43,326 nt of DNA from the NCBI GenBank assembly GCA_021736945.1, contig JAIPEX010000006.1:1-43326 (forward strand). Direction: 5' to 3'. Both the position numbers and the translations under genes were made by a program. Numbering within the stretch: the first letter of the stretch is position 1; the number at the start of each line of letters is the position of its first letter. The DNA comes from Halanaerobiales bacterium (GTDB taxonomy: Bacteria; Bacillota; Halanaerobiia; Halanaerobiales; M55B127). This document shows, one piece after another, positions 25,010 to 33,000 of this stretch. The notes beneath the pieces were generated by a model. That model worked only from the letters and a program-made list of their open reading frames with translations. It made no database searches and was not told the origin of the DNA.

Positions 25010-26920
25010 TTATTCTATTATATTTATCTCACCACTGTTTTTTAAATCATAGCCCTTTAATTCTTTTACTACCTTTTGGAAAGGGGATGATTTTATAATA
25101 TTAATCAATCGTTTTATCCTTGGGTCGTTAAGACTTTTCTTTTTTAATATTATATCATATTTCTCTTTTTTTATCGGGATGAAATCAAGATCAACGGCTG
25201 ACGCGGCCGCTCTGATTCCTAACGCCGCATCTGCTGTTCCTTCTGCTACTTGCACAGCTGCTCCCATGTGAGTTAATTCTTCTTTCTCATAACCTTTAAT
25301 ATTAGTTTTATCAATATTATTGGTTTTTAGCAAGTAATCAAGTAACACTCTTGTACCTGAACCACGCTGTCTATTGATAAATTTTATATTTTTTTCTTTT
25401 AGACTATTTATATCTTCTAGATTTTTAGGGTTATTCTTTTTTACCATTAAACCCTGTTCGCGATGAACTAGATTTATTACAGCCATCTTTTCATTTTTGA
25501 ATAAATCATTTATATAGGAAATATTATATTCCCCAGTTTCCGGTTCTAATAAGTGAGCACCTGCAAGTTGGCACTCCCCTCGTTTTAAAGAAACCAAACC
25601 AGACATACTTCCGACAGACTGAATATTTAATTCGAAGTTTTCTTTATTTTTCTTAATTTGGTTGATTAGTTTATCAACTGCAAGATCATGACTCCCGATC
25701 ATCATTAAGTTATTTTTAATCTTACTTTTTGATTTTAAAATATATACATCTGTGAAATCTCCGGAAAATATACCTTCTTTGCTTTCTTTAATCGGCATAA
25801 CTCCATCAGCATTTATTAGAGAATGCATTGAAGCCGATCCTCTTTTTTGAGGGACTGCTACCAGTTCATTCTCAATTTCTGTTAGATTAACTCTAACAAA
25901 TTCTTTTAAGCCGGCTGTTGAAGGAATTTTTTTCTTAACTTTGGCTTTTAATTTAATTGGAAGTCCATATTCCAGTCCATACATACTTTTAATTAAGGGT
26001 TTTACAAAAAGGTTGAAATCCAATAATGCTGATAAAGGATAACCAGGAATACCTATTACAGGTTTATTATTAACTTCAGCAATAATAAGTGGTTTACCAG
26101 GCATTATCTCTATACCATGAACAAGCACTTCTCCCAGTTTTTGGAGAATACTTAATGTGAAATCTTCACGGCCTGCCGAGGAACCAGCAATTATAATAGT
26201 CAAGTCATTTTTTCCGTTTGCTTTAATAATATTTTTCTTTATTTTATCATAATCATCTTTAACAATACCGTAATTTGTGGCCTGGCTGCCCCAGTTTTCA
26301 GCTGATAATTTTAACATCGTAGAATTAAAATCAACAAGCTGACCTTTTTTGATATCACTCTCTGGACTAACTAATTCACTTCCGGTCGGTATTATCCCAA
26401 CCTTAGGTTTTTGATAAACCTCTACTTCAGTAACTCCAGCTTCAAGCATTGCTCCTATATCAAATACTTCAATTTCAGTATTAGCTGGAAGAATCAATTG
26501 TTGTTTGATTACACTTTCACCAATGCTTCTGATATTATGCCAAACTGGTACACTTTTTATTACTTCAATTTCTTCTTCTGAAATTATTTCTATTTCTTCA
26601 ATTTTAATAACTGCATTAAATTTTTGAGGGATAGAGTCTCCAGTGTCTACATATGTAAAATCTTTCCCTTTTTCCAAGATTACAGGTTTACGCTCACTTG
26701 CATAATTTGTTTGGTCCGCCTTTACAGCTATTCCATCCATTGCAGAGGCATAAAAATCTGGTGCAGATTTTTCGGCATAAACTGCTTGAGCAGTTACTCT
26801 ATTTTGAGAATTTTTGGTTTTAACTTTTTCAGTTTTTAACTCATAATCTTTAAAATGTTCTAGTAATAGTTTTTGAGCTTTCTCTAAAGAAGCTTTTTTT
26901 AAATAAATATTACGTTCCAT
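25010..26920 (-). CDS. moeA: MoeA fused to a molybdate/LysR-type substrate-binding domain
   Basis: A 636-residue fusion. Residues 1 to about 405 are MoeA (molybdopterin molybdenumtransferase): YASAMDGIAVK, DTGDSIPQKFNAVIKIEE, PTGSELV, AGSSAGREDFT and MPGKPLIIAEV are its conserved blocks. Residues about 410-630 form a second domain of the periplasmic-molybdate-binding-like type (COG1910), with IGSHDLAVD, NRQRGSGTRVLLDY and VAEGTADAALGIRAAA, but without a signal peptide, so it is cytosolic. It may deliver or sense tungstate/molybdate for insertion into the cofactor. It lies between the second MoeA gene and mogA in operon E. Confidence 0.92.
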   Translation of the reverse strand: MERNIYLKKASLEKAQKLLLEHFKDYELKTEKVKTKNSQNRVTAQAVYAEKSAPDFYASAMDGIAVKADQTNYASERKPVILEKGKDFTYVDTGDSIPQKFNAVIKIEEIEIISEEEIEVIKSVPVWHNIRSIGESVIKQQLILPANTEIEVFDIGAMLEAGVTEVEVYQKPKVGIIPTGSELVSPESDIKKGQLVDFNSTMLKLSAENWGSQATNYGIVKDDYDKIKKNIIKANGKNDLTIIIAGSSAGREDFTLSILQKLGEVLVHGIEIMPGKPLIIAEVNNKPVIGIPGYPLSALLDFNLFVKPLIKSMYGLEYGLPIKLKAKVKKKIPSTAGLKEFVRVNLTEIENELVAVPQKRGSASMHSLINADGVMPIKESKEGIFSGDFTDVYILKSKSKIKNNLMMIGSHDLAVDKLINQIKKNKENFELNIQSVGSMSGLVSLKRGECQLAGAHLLEPETGEYNISYINDLFKNEKMAVINLVHREQGLMVKKNNPKNLEDINSLKEKNIKFINRQRGSGTRVLLDYLLKTNNIDKTNIKGYEKEELTHMGAAVQVAEGTADAALGIRAAASAVDLDFIPIKKEKYDIILKKKSLNDPRIKRLINIIKSSPFQKVVKELKGYDLKNSGEINIIE

Positions 26921-26935
26921 TAATATAACCTCTTT

Positions 26936-28195
26936 CTAATTAAAATATATTATTTCAACATTAGAACCTTTTTTAAGACCCTCATTTTCACTCTCTATTT
27001 CTATATACCCATCAGATTCAATAAAGATTCTCATAAAACTAGACTTGCCTAAAATAGGATCGGCATAAACTTTACCGTCTTTATGTATCTTTTTAACCGG
27101 TACTGCTTCTTCCCGCCCCCGATCTGAAGATAGATTTCTATTTAAAACTGCTGACTGTCTAATTAAGTCTTTTTCAATCTCACTTTCTATAATTCCTACC
27201 TCATATTCTCCACAAATTGTTTTAACTAAAGGTTTTACAAACTTATTTGTTATCATCCAGGCTGAACCAGGATGTCCGGGTAAACCCATAATAGGAGTTT
27301 GATTAATCTGCCCCAAAATTGTTGGTTTACCTGGTTTAACTTTTAATCCGTGGATTAATACTCCCGGCTCTCCTAATTCATTAATTACATCTACTGTAAT
27401 ATCTTTTATACCAGCTGAACTTCCCCCGGATACAAGGATTAAATCAGCCTCTAAATGTTTTTCAATACTTCTTTTTAGTTCCTGATAGGTATCTTCGATG
27501 ATACCTTCTTTTATAACATCAGCTCCCACTTCTTTAAGGAGGGAACTAATTGTATATGTATTTATATCTCTAATCTGCCCGAAATTCATCTCCTCTTCCG
27601 GAGAAATTAACTCATCACCTGTAGATATGATGGCAATTTTTGGTTTTTTATACACCGCTACATCAATAAGACCTAAACCAGCAAATGCTCCCATATCTCT
27701 AGTTTTTATTCTCTTTCCTTTTTTAAAAATTGTCTCCCCTTTTTCAATTTCTTCCCCCTTTTTGATAATGTTTTCTCCTACTCCGGCTGACCTATAAGAT
27801 TCGATCATTTCATCTGAAATTTGTTCTGTATGTTCAACCATAACCACACAGTCTGCACCCTCTGGAAGCATACCACCAGTAGGTATATAGGCAGCTTCTC
27901 CTTCTTTAACTGTTAATTTAGTTTCTTCTCCCATTTCTACTTCTCCAATCAAATCTAGATAAGCAGGCAGTGATTCAGAAACCCCTTGAATATCTTTTGA
28001 TCTGACTGCATAACCATCTACTGTTGAACGGGGAAAGGAAGGTAAATTTTCTAACGCATTTATTTCTTCTGCTAGAACTCGATTTATGCTATTTTCGAAA
28101 TTAACCTTTTCTTTTTCAAGCTCTTTTATATTTATATTTTCTCTGATTGCTTCCCAAAATTCGGATGGTTTTTTTAAGTCTAAAAAATTCTGCAA
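26936..28195 (-). CDS. moeA: Molybdopterin molybdenumtransferase MoeA
   Basis: A 419-residue single MoeA. Conserved parts are FPRSTVDGYAVRS, PEGADCVVMVEHTE, ISTGDELISPEEEM, VSGGSSAGIKDITVD and GLKVKPGKPTILG. It inserts metal into adenylylated molybdopterin. The start is TTG 28195, behind GGGAGG eleven bases upstream; there is no better start nearby. The gene follows tupC by 18 bases. Two MoeA paralogues in one tungstate operon suggest separate handling of tungsten and molybdenum, as is known in some anaerobes, but which protein uses which metal cannot be read from the sequence. Confidence 0.93.
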   Translation of the reverse strand: MQNFLDLKKPSEFWEAIRENINIKELEKEKVNFENSINRVLAEEINALENLPSFPRSTVDGYAVRSKDIQGVSESLPAYLDLIGEVEMGEETKLTVKEGEAAYIPTGGMLPEGADCVVMVEHTEQISDEMIESYRSAGVGENIIKKGEEIEKGETIFKKGKRIKTRDMGAFAGLGLIDVAVYKKPKIAIISTGDELISPEEEMNFGQIRDINTYTISSLLKEVGADVIKEGIIEDTYQELKRSIEKHLEADLILVSGGSSAGIKDITVDVINELGEPGVLIHGLKVKPGKPTILGQINQTPIMGLPGHPGSAWMITNKFVKPLVKTICGEYEVGIIESEIEKDLIRQSAVLNRNLSSDRGREEAVPVKKIHKDGKVYADPILGKSSFMRIFIESDGYIEIESENEGLKKGSNVEIIYFN

Positions 28196-28213
28196 TTTTT
28201 TGGAAACCTCCCT

Positions 28214-28897
28214 TTAAATTTCCATATTTTCATATAGGCCGCTTTTAATGACTCTGCCGTCTTCTAAAAGTGTTATATAATCTGCATAGTTTTCAATCTG
28301 ATATAAGTCATGGGTTATAAGTAAGATTGTTATTCCTTCATCAATTAATTTTGAGAATAAGTTATTAAAGTATCTACTGCTCTCATAATCTAAACTATTA
28401 TTCGGTTCATCGATAAACAGTATTTCAGGATCTGTTATTAATGCCCGTGCAATAGATGCTTTTTGTCTTTCCCCACCTGATAATTCATTATGAGATTTAT
28501 CTAATAGATGAGTTATTTCAAGTTCTTCAGATATTTCTCTAACCTTTTTTTCTACTTTTCTATCTTTCATTTGTCTTAATTTTAAAGGCAGTCCAATATT
28601 ATAAGCTATTGTTCCTTTAAATAAATATGGGTTCTGCCAAATTACAGAAAATCTTCTTCTTAATTCTAATGCCTCTTTTTTATCCTTTTTCACTTTATCT
28701 CCTCTATAAAAAATACTTCCTTTAAAATCAGTATCTATCATACTTAATATGTTTAACAAAGTAGTTTTACCACTGCCATTTGGTCCTATTAGAAAATTAA
28801 AAGAACCTTCATAGATTTTAATATTTTCTAAATCCAAAACATATTCTTTGTCATAACATTTTTTTATATTATTTGCTTCTAAAATTATATTTCTCAT
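28214..28897 (-). CDS. tupC: Tungstate ABC transporter ATP-binding protein
   Basis: A 227-residue ATPase: Walker A GPNGSGKTT at residues 38-46, signature LSGGE at 139-143, Walker B EILFIDEP around 160-167 and the switch histidine in ITHDLYQIE. It overlaps the permease gene by ATGA and belongs with the TupA and TupB genes upstream. It hydrolyses ATP to import tungstate. The substrate assignment rests on the operon, since ATPases of the tungstate, molybdate and phosphate systems look alike. Confidence 0.9.
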   Translation of the reverse strand: MRNIILEANNIKKCYDKEYVLDLENIKIYEGSFNFLIGPNGSGKTTLLNILSMIDTDFKGSIFYRGDKVKKDKKEALELRRRFSVIWQNPYLFKGTIAYNIGLPLKLRQMKDRKVEKKVREISEELEITHLLDKSHNELSGGERQKASIARALITDPEILFIDEPNNSLDYESSRYFNNLFSKLIDEGITILLITHDLYQIENYADYITLLEDGRVIKSGLYENMEI

Positions 28898-29589
28898 TTT
28901 GACTCACCTGACTGGAAAAAATATAGTATAAAATTAATAATAAAAGACAGTGATAAAAGTATTATACCTAATGCTAGGGCAAAACCAAATCTCCCTTTAT
29001 TGGTTTCCATTGCTATTGCGGTTGTGATTGTTCTTGTAAAGCCTTTAATATTACCACCAAGCATCATAGATACTCCAACTTCACCAATTACTCTTCCAAA
29101 GCTTGTTATCAAAGCTCCAATTATCCCATATCTAGCTTCAGAAATGAGCAACCGGAACTTCTGAGACCCGGTTGCTCCTAATGACAAAGCTGTTTTATAC
29201 ATTTTTTCATCAATATCATGAATAGCATTTCTTACTAATGCTACAACTATTGGTAAAATCAGCAAAACTTGACCAATTATAATACCTTTAATAGTAAATA
29301 GTAATCCCCACTCTCCCAATACACCTTTTCGGGAGATCATTGAATAAACAAATAAACCTAAAACTACAGTGGGTAAACTTAGTAATGTATTTAATACAGT
29401 ATTTAAAAAGTATTTTCCTTTAAAATCAATCTTACTAATTAAAATACCTAACGGAATACCAAATAGTGCAGCTAGAAATGTTGAAGTTAGTGATAATTTT
29501 AAAGAAGTTCCTACAACATTAGTAACTTCAGAATCTAAACTAAGTATTAAATTAATTGCCTCTTTTAACGCAGAAAAAATGTAGTCCAT
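28894..29589 (-). CDS. tupB: Tungstate ABC transporter permease
   Basis: A 231-residue inner-membrane permease with about five to six helices of the binding-protein-dependent type. The EAA-like coupling loop is ALSLGATGSQKFRLLISEARYG. The segment EVGVSMMLGGNIKGFTRT followed by TTAIAMETNKG is characteristic of TupB and related tungstate permeases. It forms the transmembrane path of the uptake system between TupA and TupC. It follows tupA by 19 bases. Confidence 0.92.
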   Translation of the reverse strand: MDYIFSALKEAINLILSLDSEVTNVVGTSLKLSLTSTFLAALFGIPLGILISKIDFKGKYFLNTVLNTLLSLPTVVLGLFVYSMISRKGVLGEWGLLFTIKGIIIGQVLLILPIVVALVRNAIHDIDEKMYKTALSLGATGSQKFRLLISEARYGIIGALITSFGRVIGEVGVSMMLGGNIKGFTRTITTAIAMETNKGRFGFALALGIILLSLSFIINFILYFFQSGESK

Positions 29590-29608
29590 TTATTATTCAT
29601 TCCTTAAT

Positions 29609-30451
29609 TTATTTTAAATTTTCAGATGTAATTGCTGATGGATGGAATAAAACTTTGCCGTATGCAGTATACTCATTAATGATTTTTTGTCCTTGCTGAG
29701 AAGTAATATATCCGACAAAGGCCATAGCCATCTGATAGTTTACATGTGAATGATAAGCAGGATTAACTGGTATTATACCATAAGGATTAAATAATTCCGG
29801 ATCTCCTTCTACTAATATTTCTATATCCAAGTCGGAACTATATGCTAAATATGTTCCACGATCAGCTAAAATATATGCCTCTTTTTCATTTGCAACATTA
29901 AGACTAGCTCCCATACCTTGACCGGTTTCTATATACCATTTACCTGCAGGTTCTACATTTGCACTACTCCAAATAGATAATTCCTTTTTATTAGTACCAG
30001 AATCATCTCCTCTAGAAACAAAGGTGCTTTCTGTGTCAGCAATCTCTTGAAAAGCTTTCTTTGCTTTTTTCATACCTTTAATATTAGCAGGATCTGCTGG
30101 TGGACCTAAAATTACAAAATCATTGTACATTACATCTCTTCTGTTTACTCCATAACCTTCTTCCACGAATTGTTTTTCCGCATCTTTGGCATGTACTAAT
30201 ATTATATCTGCATCTCCATTTTCTGCTAAACTAATTGCCTTACCTGTCCCAACTGAGACGACATCCACTCTGATATCAAACTTCTCTTCAAAAGGTGGAA
30301 TTAATTCATCTAACAAACCCGAATTTTCCGTGCTGGTAGTTGTTGCTAATACTAATTTTTCTTGTCCCTTTACTGTATTGTCTACAAAAACAAAACTCGC
30401 TACTAAGACTAAAAGCGACATTCCAATTATTAAAGATTTATTTTTAAACAT
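29609..30451 (-). CDS. tupA: Tungstate-binding protein
   Basis: A 280-residue exported solute-binding protein. The N-terminal signal peptide (about residues 1-30, KNKSLIIGMSLLVLVASFVF) has no lipobox cysteine, so the protein is free in the periplasm or anchored by the signal. The mature start LATTTSTENSGLL (T37-T38-T39-S40) is the oxyanion-binding loop typical of TupA; VGTGKAISLAENGDADI and SRGDDSGTNKKE are the other ligand-binding segments. It captures tungstate with high affinity for TupBC. It is the first gene of operon E and is preceded by a structured leader. The ATG has AGGAGG ten bases upstream. Confidence 0.93.
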   Translation of the reverse strand: MFKNKSLIIGMSLLVLVASFVFVDNTVKGQEKLVLATTTSTENSGLLDELIPPFEEKFDIRVDVVSVGTGKAISLAENGDADIILVHAKDAEKQFVEEGYGVNRRDVMYNDFVILGPPADPANIKGMKKAKKAFQEIADTESTFVSRGDDSGTNKKELSIWSSANVEPAGKWYIETGQGMGASLNVANEKEAYILADRGTYLAYSSDLDIEILVEGDPELFNPYGIIPVNPAYHSHVNYQMAMAFVGYITSQQGQKIINEYTAYGKVLFHPSAITSENLK

Positions 30452-30533
30452 TTACTAATACCCTCCTAAATTTTTTGTTACATTGTAATTTATTAAATAT
30501 CATTTTTGTGTGTATTAATTTAGTAAGCTACCC

Positions 30534-30600
30534 TCCTTTCCAATAACCTATAATTTATTAATTCCATTTGGAATTAATATCAAGAATATACTGGAAAGGC
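30534..30600 (-). promoter_or_regulatory. 3' part of the operon E leader: competing complementary segments
   Basis: CCTTTCCAG on the transcript (30599-30591) is exactly complementary to CTGGAAAGG in the upstream aptamer region (30665-30657), enclosing the terminator. A second copy, TGGAAAGG (30542-30535), could pair with the same segment. Between them is a hairpin, ATTAATTCC with its complement around 30558-30580. The downstream copy resembles a ribosome binding site but has no start codon close by. Confidence 0.5.
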
Positions 30601-30610
30601 CTCATCTCAA

Positions 30611-30641
30611 AATAAAAAATCCGATACCAACAAGGCACCGG
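30611..30641 (-). terminator. Attenuator in the leader of the tungstate operon
   Basis: CCGGTGCC (30641-30634) pairs with GGTATCGG (30628-30621), allowing G-U pairs, and is followed by a TTTTTTATTTT run. It lies 160 bases upstream of tupA, downstream of the folded leader and inside the same transcript, so premature termination is the likely control mechanism. CTTTCC just before the stem can pair with GGAAAG of the aptamer region and would compete with it. Confidence 0.78.
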
Positions 30642-30656
30642 AAAGAAAAAATATCT

Positions 30657-30743
30657 CCTTTCCAGAATGGGAGGTTTAAAAGTTTCCTTTTTAAACCCTG
30701 TCGGCTATATGACCATAGTGTTTCAACCTTAGGTCAATATAGC
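30657..30743 (-). ncRNA. Candidate riboswitch aptamer (Moco/Tuco-like) upstream of tupA
   Basis: Read on the minus strand, the leader folds into two hairpins. The first (30743-30704) has arms GCTATATTGACC and GGTCATATAGC and contains CCTAAG (30733-30728) facing TATGG (30717-30713), the sequence of the 11-nucleotide GAAA-tetraloop receptor. The second (30697-30673) is a ten-pair stem capped by a GAAA loop (30686-30683). They are joined by CGACAGG, and a short CTCC/GGAG stem follows. A tetraloop with its receptor means a compact tertiary fold. Position before tungstate transport and MoeA genes suggests sensing of molybdenum or tungsten cofactor. Family assignment is inferred; I could not align it to a covariance model. 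Confidence 0.65.
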
Positions 30744-30819
30744 TCGAAGATAAAATATTTTTATTTTATTCTCTTAATACATTTCTTCAATATAATACTT
30801 TAAAATCCTTGTTAAAAAT

Positions 30820-31062
30820 TTAATTATCTTTTATTAGCTTTAATTTATTTTTTCTCTTTAACTGTTTGATTTCATATTCTCTTTTCATTGCTTTACTCTT
30901 AGAATCGAATTCTTTTGAGTAAACCAGTTCAACTGGCCTACGACCTTTGGTATACTTAGCGCCTTCACCCTGATTATGTTGTTCAATCCTTCTTTCTAAA
31001 TCATTGGTATATCCTGTATAATAGGTTCCGTCTGCACATTTTACTATATATACATAATGCAT
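30820..31062 (-). CDS. GIY-YIG domain protein (UPF0213/YhbQ-like)
   Basis: An 80-residue single-domain GIY-YIG protein. The motif halves are YVYIV at residues 3-7 and YYTGYT at 14-19, followed by the catalytic-site arginine in LERRIEQHN and by the conserved KYTKGRRPVELVYSKEF. Small proteins of this type are structure-specific or DNA-repair-related nucleases; many are uncharacterised. It follows the HAD gene by 20 bases and ends just upstream of the operon E leader. The operon E promoter must therefore lie in or just after its 3' end; a weak TTAACA/TATATT pair with 15-base spacing is present at 30815-30789. Confidence 0.9.
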   Translation of the reverse strand: MHYVYIVKCADGTYYTGYTNDLERRIEQHNQGEGAKYTKGRRPVELVYSKEFDSKSKAMKREYEIKQLKRKNKLKLIKDN

Positions 31063-31082
31063 CTTTTAGAACAACTCCCTAT

Positions 31083-31748
31083 TTAATTAATTATTGCCCA
31101 GCCTCTATTTTGAGCATGTTCTAATAGTTTTTGATCCGGTTTTACTGCTACAGGATTGCCCACTTCTTCTAACAGCTCAAGATCATCGATACTATCTGCA
31201 TAGGCGTATGAGTTTTCCCAGTCCACATCTTTAGATTTGTAGTTTTCTTTTAGTACTTTTAATTTTTGAGAACCGCTTAGAACTGAAGGGTTTTTATTTC
31301 CCTGTTTTGAATCGTTAAGAATTGTACTTCCAACTACTTTATCAAATTCTAAACGATTTCCTACGACCTCTAATAATTGGATAAAAGCACCTGATAATAA
31401 TACTGTTTCATACTCACTATCTTTAAAATCTTCTAAAGAAGAGATCACTTCAAGATTGAAGTACTGTCGGGCTTCTTTTTCAACCTTGAGAAAATATCTT
31501 TCTATTTCACTTTGGGACATCCCTGCAAACATTGTCGCAAATCTTTCCATAAACTTAATTTTCATCTCTTCTTTACTCATGGTGGTTAAAGAAGGTGACC
31601 TGTATTTGATTAATAACGGCAAAAGTATAACATATAATTTATATAATCTATATTTAGAATAGTTAAACTCTTTCCAGCACTTTATCAAAAAAGGTATTGT
31701 TTCTTTTGGAAAGATAGTACCATTAAAATCAAACACTGCTAATTTCAA
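31083..31748 (-). CDS. HAD-IB family phosphatase with DxN catalytic motif
   Basis: A roughly 221-residue haloacid-dehalogenase-type hydrolase of the SerB/IB group. Motif I is FDFNGT near the N-terminus, so the second catalytic aspartate of DxDGT is asparagine. Motif II is the serine of VLLSGAF, and motif III/IV include the lysine of GSQKLKVLKE and YADSIDDLELLEEVG. The C-terminal VGNPVAVKPD matches IB phosphatases. I prefer the TTG start at 31748; the GTG at 31757 is only two bases from GAGG. It lies 18 bases after CobO. Substrate is unknown. Confidence 0.8.
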   Translation of the reverse strand: MKLAVFDFNGTIFPKETIPFLIKCWKEFNYSKYRLYKLYVILLPLLIKYRSPSLTTMSKEEMKIKFMERFATMFAGMSQSEIERYFLKVEKEARQYFNLEVISSLEDFKDSEYETVLLSGAFIQLLEVVGNRLEFDKVVGSTILNDSKQGNKNPSVLSGSQKLKVLKENYKSKDVDWENSYAYADSIDDLELLEEVGNPVAVKPDQKLLEHAQNRGWAIIN

Positions 31749-31775
31749 AAAAATCACAACCTCAATTTATTTTAC

Positions 31776-32291
31776 TTATCTTTCGATACCGTTTCTCGCT
31801 TTTACACCATTTTCATAATAATGTTTAATTTCTTTCATTTCTGTAACAAGGTCTGCATGTTTTATAATTATCTCAGAAGCATACCTTCCTGTTAATATTA
31901 CTTCTATCTCTGGCTTTCTCTTTTCGATTACTTCTATAACTTTTGTAGGAGAAAGCAAGTTGTAATATACGGCTATATTTATTTCATCTAAGATAACTAT
32001 ATCATACTTACCCTCTTTTAAGATACCTTCAATTTTAGCTAATCCTTTTTCAGCTGCATCAATATCTTTTTTATTAGGATCTCTATCAAAAAAACAACCC
32101 TGACCGAACTGTTCAATTTTAAAACCTGGTAAATACTGCCCGGCTTTTGCTTCACTATATCTTATATCTTTTACAAACTGCCCCATATATACTTTTTTCC
32201 CAGCACAGACTGCTCTTAAAGCAAGCCCTAGTGAGGCTGTAGTTTTACCTTTACCATTTCCTGTATAAACTTGTACATATCCTTTATCCAT
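31776..32291 (-). CDS. cobO: Cob(I)yrinic acid a,c-diamide adenosyltransferase (CobO/CobA type)
   Basis: A 171-residue ATP:corrinoid adenosyltransferase that attaches the 5'-deoxyadenosyl ligand to cob(I)alamin. The N-terminal GYVQVYTGNGKGKTTASL contains the family's P-loop (G11-T18), followed by VYMGQFVKDIRYSEA, the cobalamin-binding EQFGQGCF segment and the Walker-B-like YDIVILDEIN. No other cobalamin gene is nearby, so it may serve salvage. The Dph6-like gene at 35336 belongs to a family that is sometimes found near corrinoid genes. Confidence 0.92.
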   Translation of the reverse strand: MDKGYVQVYTGNGKGKTTASLGLALRAVCAGKKVYMGQFVKDIRYSEAKAGQYLPGFKIEQFGQGCFFDRDPNKKDIDAAEKGLAKIEGILKEGKYDIVILDEINIAVYYNLLSPTKVIEVIEKRKPEIEVILTGRYASEIIIKHADLVTEMKEIKHYYENGVKARNGIER

Positions 32292-32323
32292 TATATCACC
32301 TTCATTTTTTTCTTTTAATTTTT

Positions 32324-32986
32324 TTAGTTGTTGTAGTCTCTTTCTGCGCGCTTTTTAATACCCTTTAACATTTCCCACTGCTGTATACCTGCTCCTCCTG
32401 GTTCTGTAATCATATAATTCATTAGATCAAAGAAAAAGCCATCTGCAATATCACTCTGCCAGCGTACAATTAATCTGGTTTGATCCTCCTGGAGCTTTTT
32501 AAGCTTATATACCCAGGTTATTATATGTTCTCCATCTTCAACACCAGTTAATAAAAAATAGTCTTTTTCTTTCAATTCCTCGACATCAAATGCTATATCA
32601 GGTAAAATACTTATTTTATCTCCCTGTTCTAAATCCTGTAATTCCGGTATAATCCTATCAGCAGACCTATTATTTTCATAAAAGTAATTATCTGCTGCCC
32701 AACGGTTAATAAAATCCCAATTGTACCATCCAGCCCTTTGATATCCTACCTGGATAAGATATGACCAAACGATATCAGCCGGTGCTTCAATGGTAATTGC
32801 CTGCTCGTAAACTGTATCAGGATTTTTAACTAATCCATCCCCCGGCAATGTTTGTCTTCTTTCTGACTTTGTTATTCCTTTGTTAACCCAGATATCCCTT
32901 AAAAATAGGGAGTACAGGCTGACAAAAATAATTAATAGTAATAAACCATATACAACAATTTTTTTAAATAATATCATTTTATTCAT
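32324..32986 (-). CDS. Membrane-anchored SRPBCC (START/Bet v1-like) family protein
   Basis: A 220-residue protein with an N-terminal transmembrane helix (about residues 6-27, IVVYGLLLLIIFVSLYSLF) followed by a SRPBCC-type domain: ITIEAPADIVWSYLIQVGYQRAGWYNWDF (read as the first strand and helices), DYFLLTGVEDGEHIITWVYK and TRLIVRWQSDI are the typical strands lining a hydrophobic cavity. It probably binds a lipid-like ligand at the membrane; no function is known. I start it at ATG 32986 behind AGAGGA, which removes an overlap with the CPBP gene. Confidence 0.72.
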   Translation of the reverse strand: MNKMILFKKIVVYGLLLLIIFVSLYSLFLRDIWVNKGITKSERRQTLPGDGLVKNPDTVYEQAITIEAPADIVWSYLIQVGYQRAGWYNWDFINRWAADNYFYENNRSADRIIPELQDLEQGDKISILPDIAFDVEELKEKDYFLLTGVEDGEHIITWVYKLKKLQEDQTRLIVRWQSDIADGFFFDLMNYMITEPGGAGIQQWEMLKGIKKRAERDYNN

Positions 32987-33000
32987 CTTTCTTCCTCTCT

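Noticed and set aside
30535-30542. TGGAAAGGAGG as a ribosome binding site for a leader peptide
   Set aside because: No start codon lies at a suitable distance and no sensible short frame follows; it is better explained as a pairing element.
30657-30743. A c-di-GMP-I (GEMM) riboswitch
   Set aside because: The receptor hairpin precedes the tetraloop hairpin, opposite to that class, and the CACGCACAGGGCAAACC-type core is absent. The downstream genes are tungstate genes, although an HD-GYP gene is elsewhere in the window.
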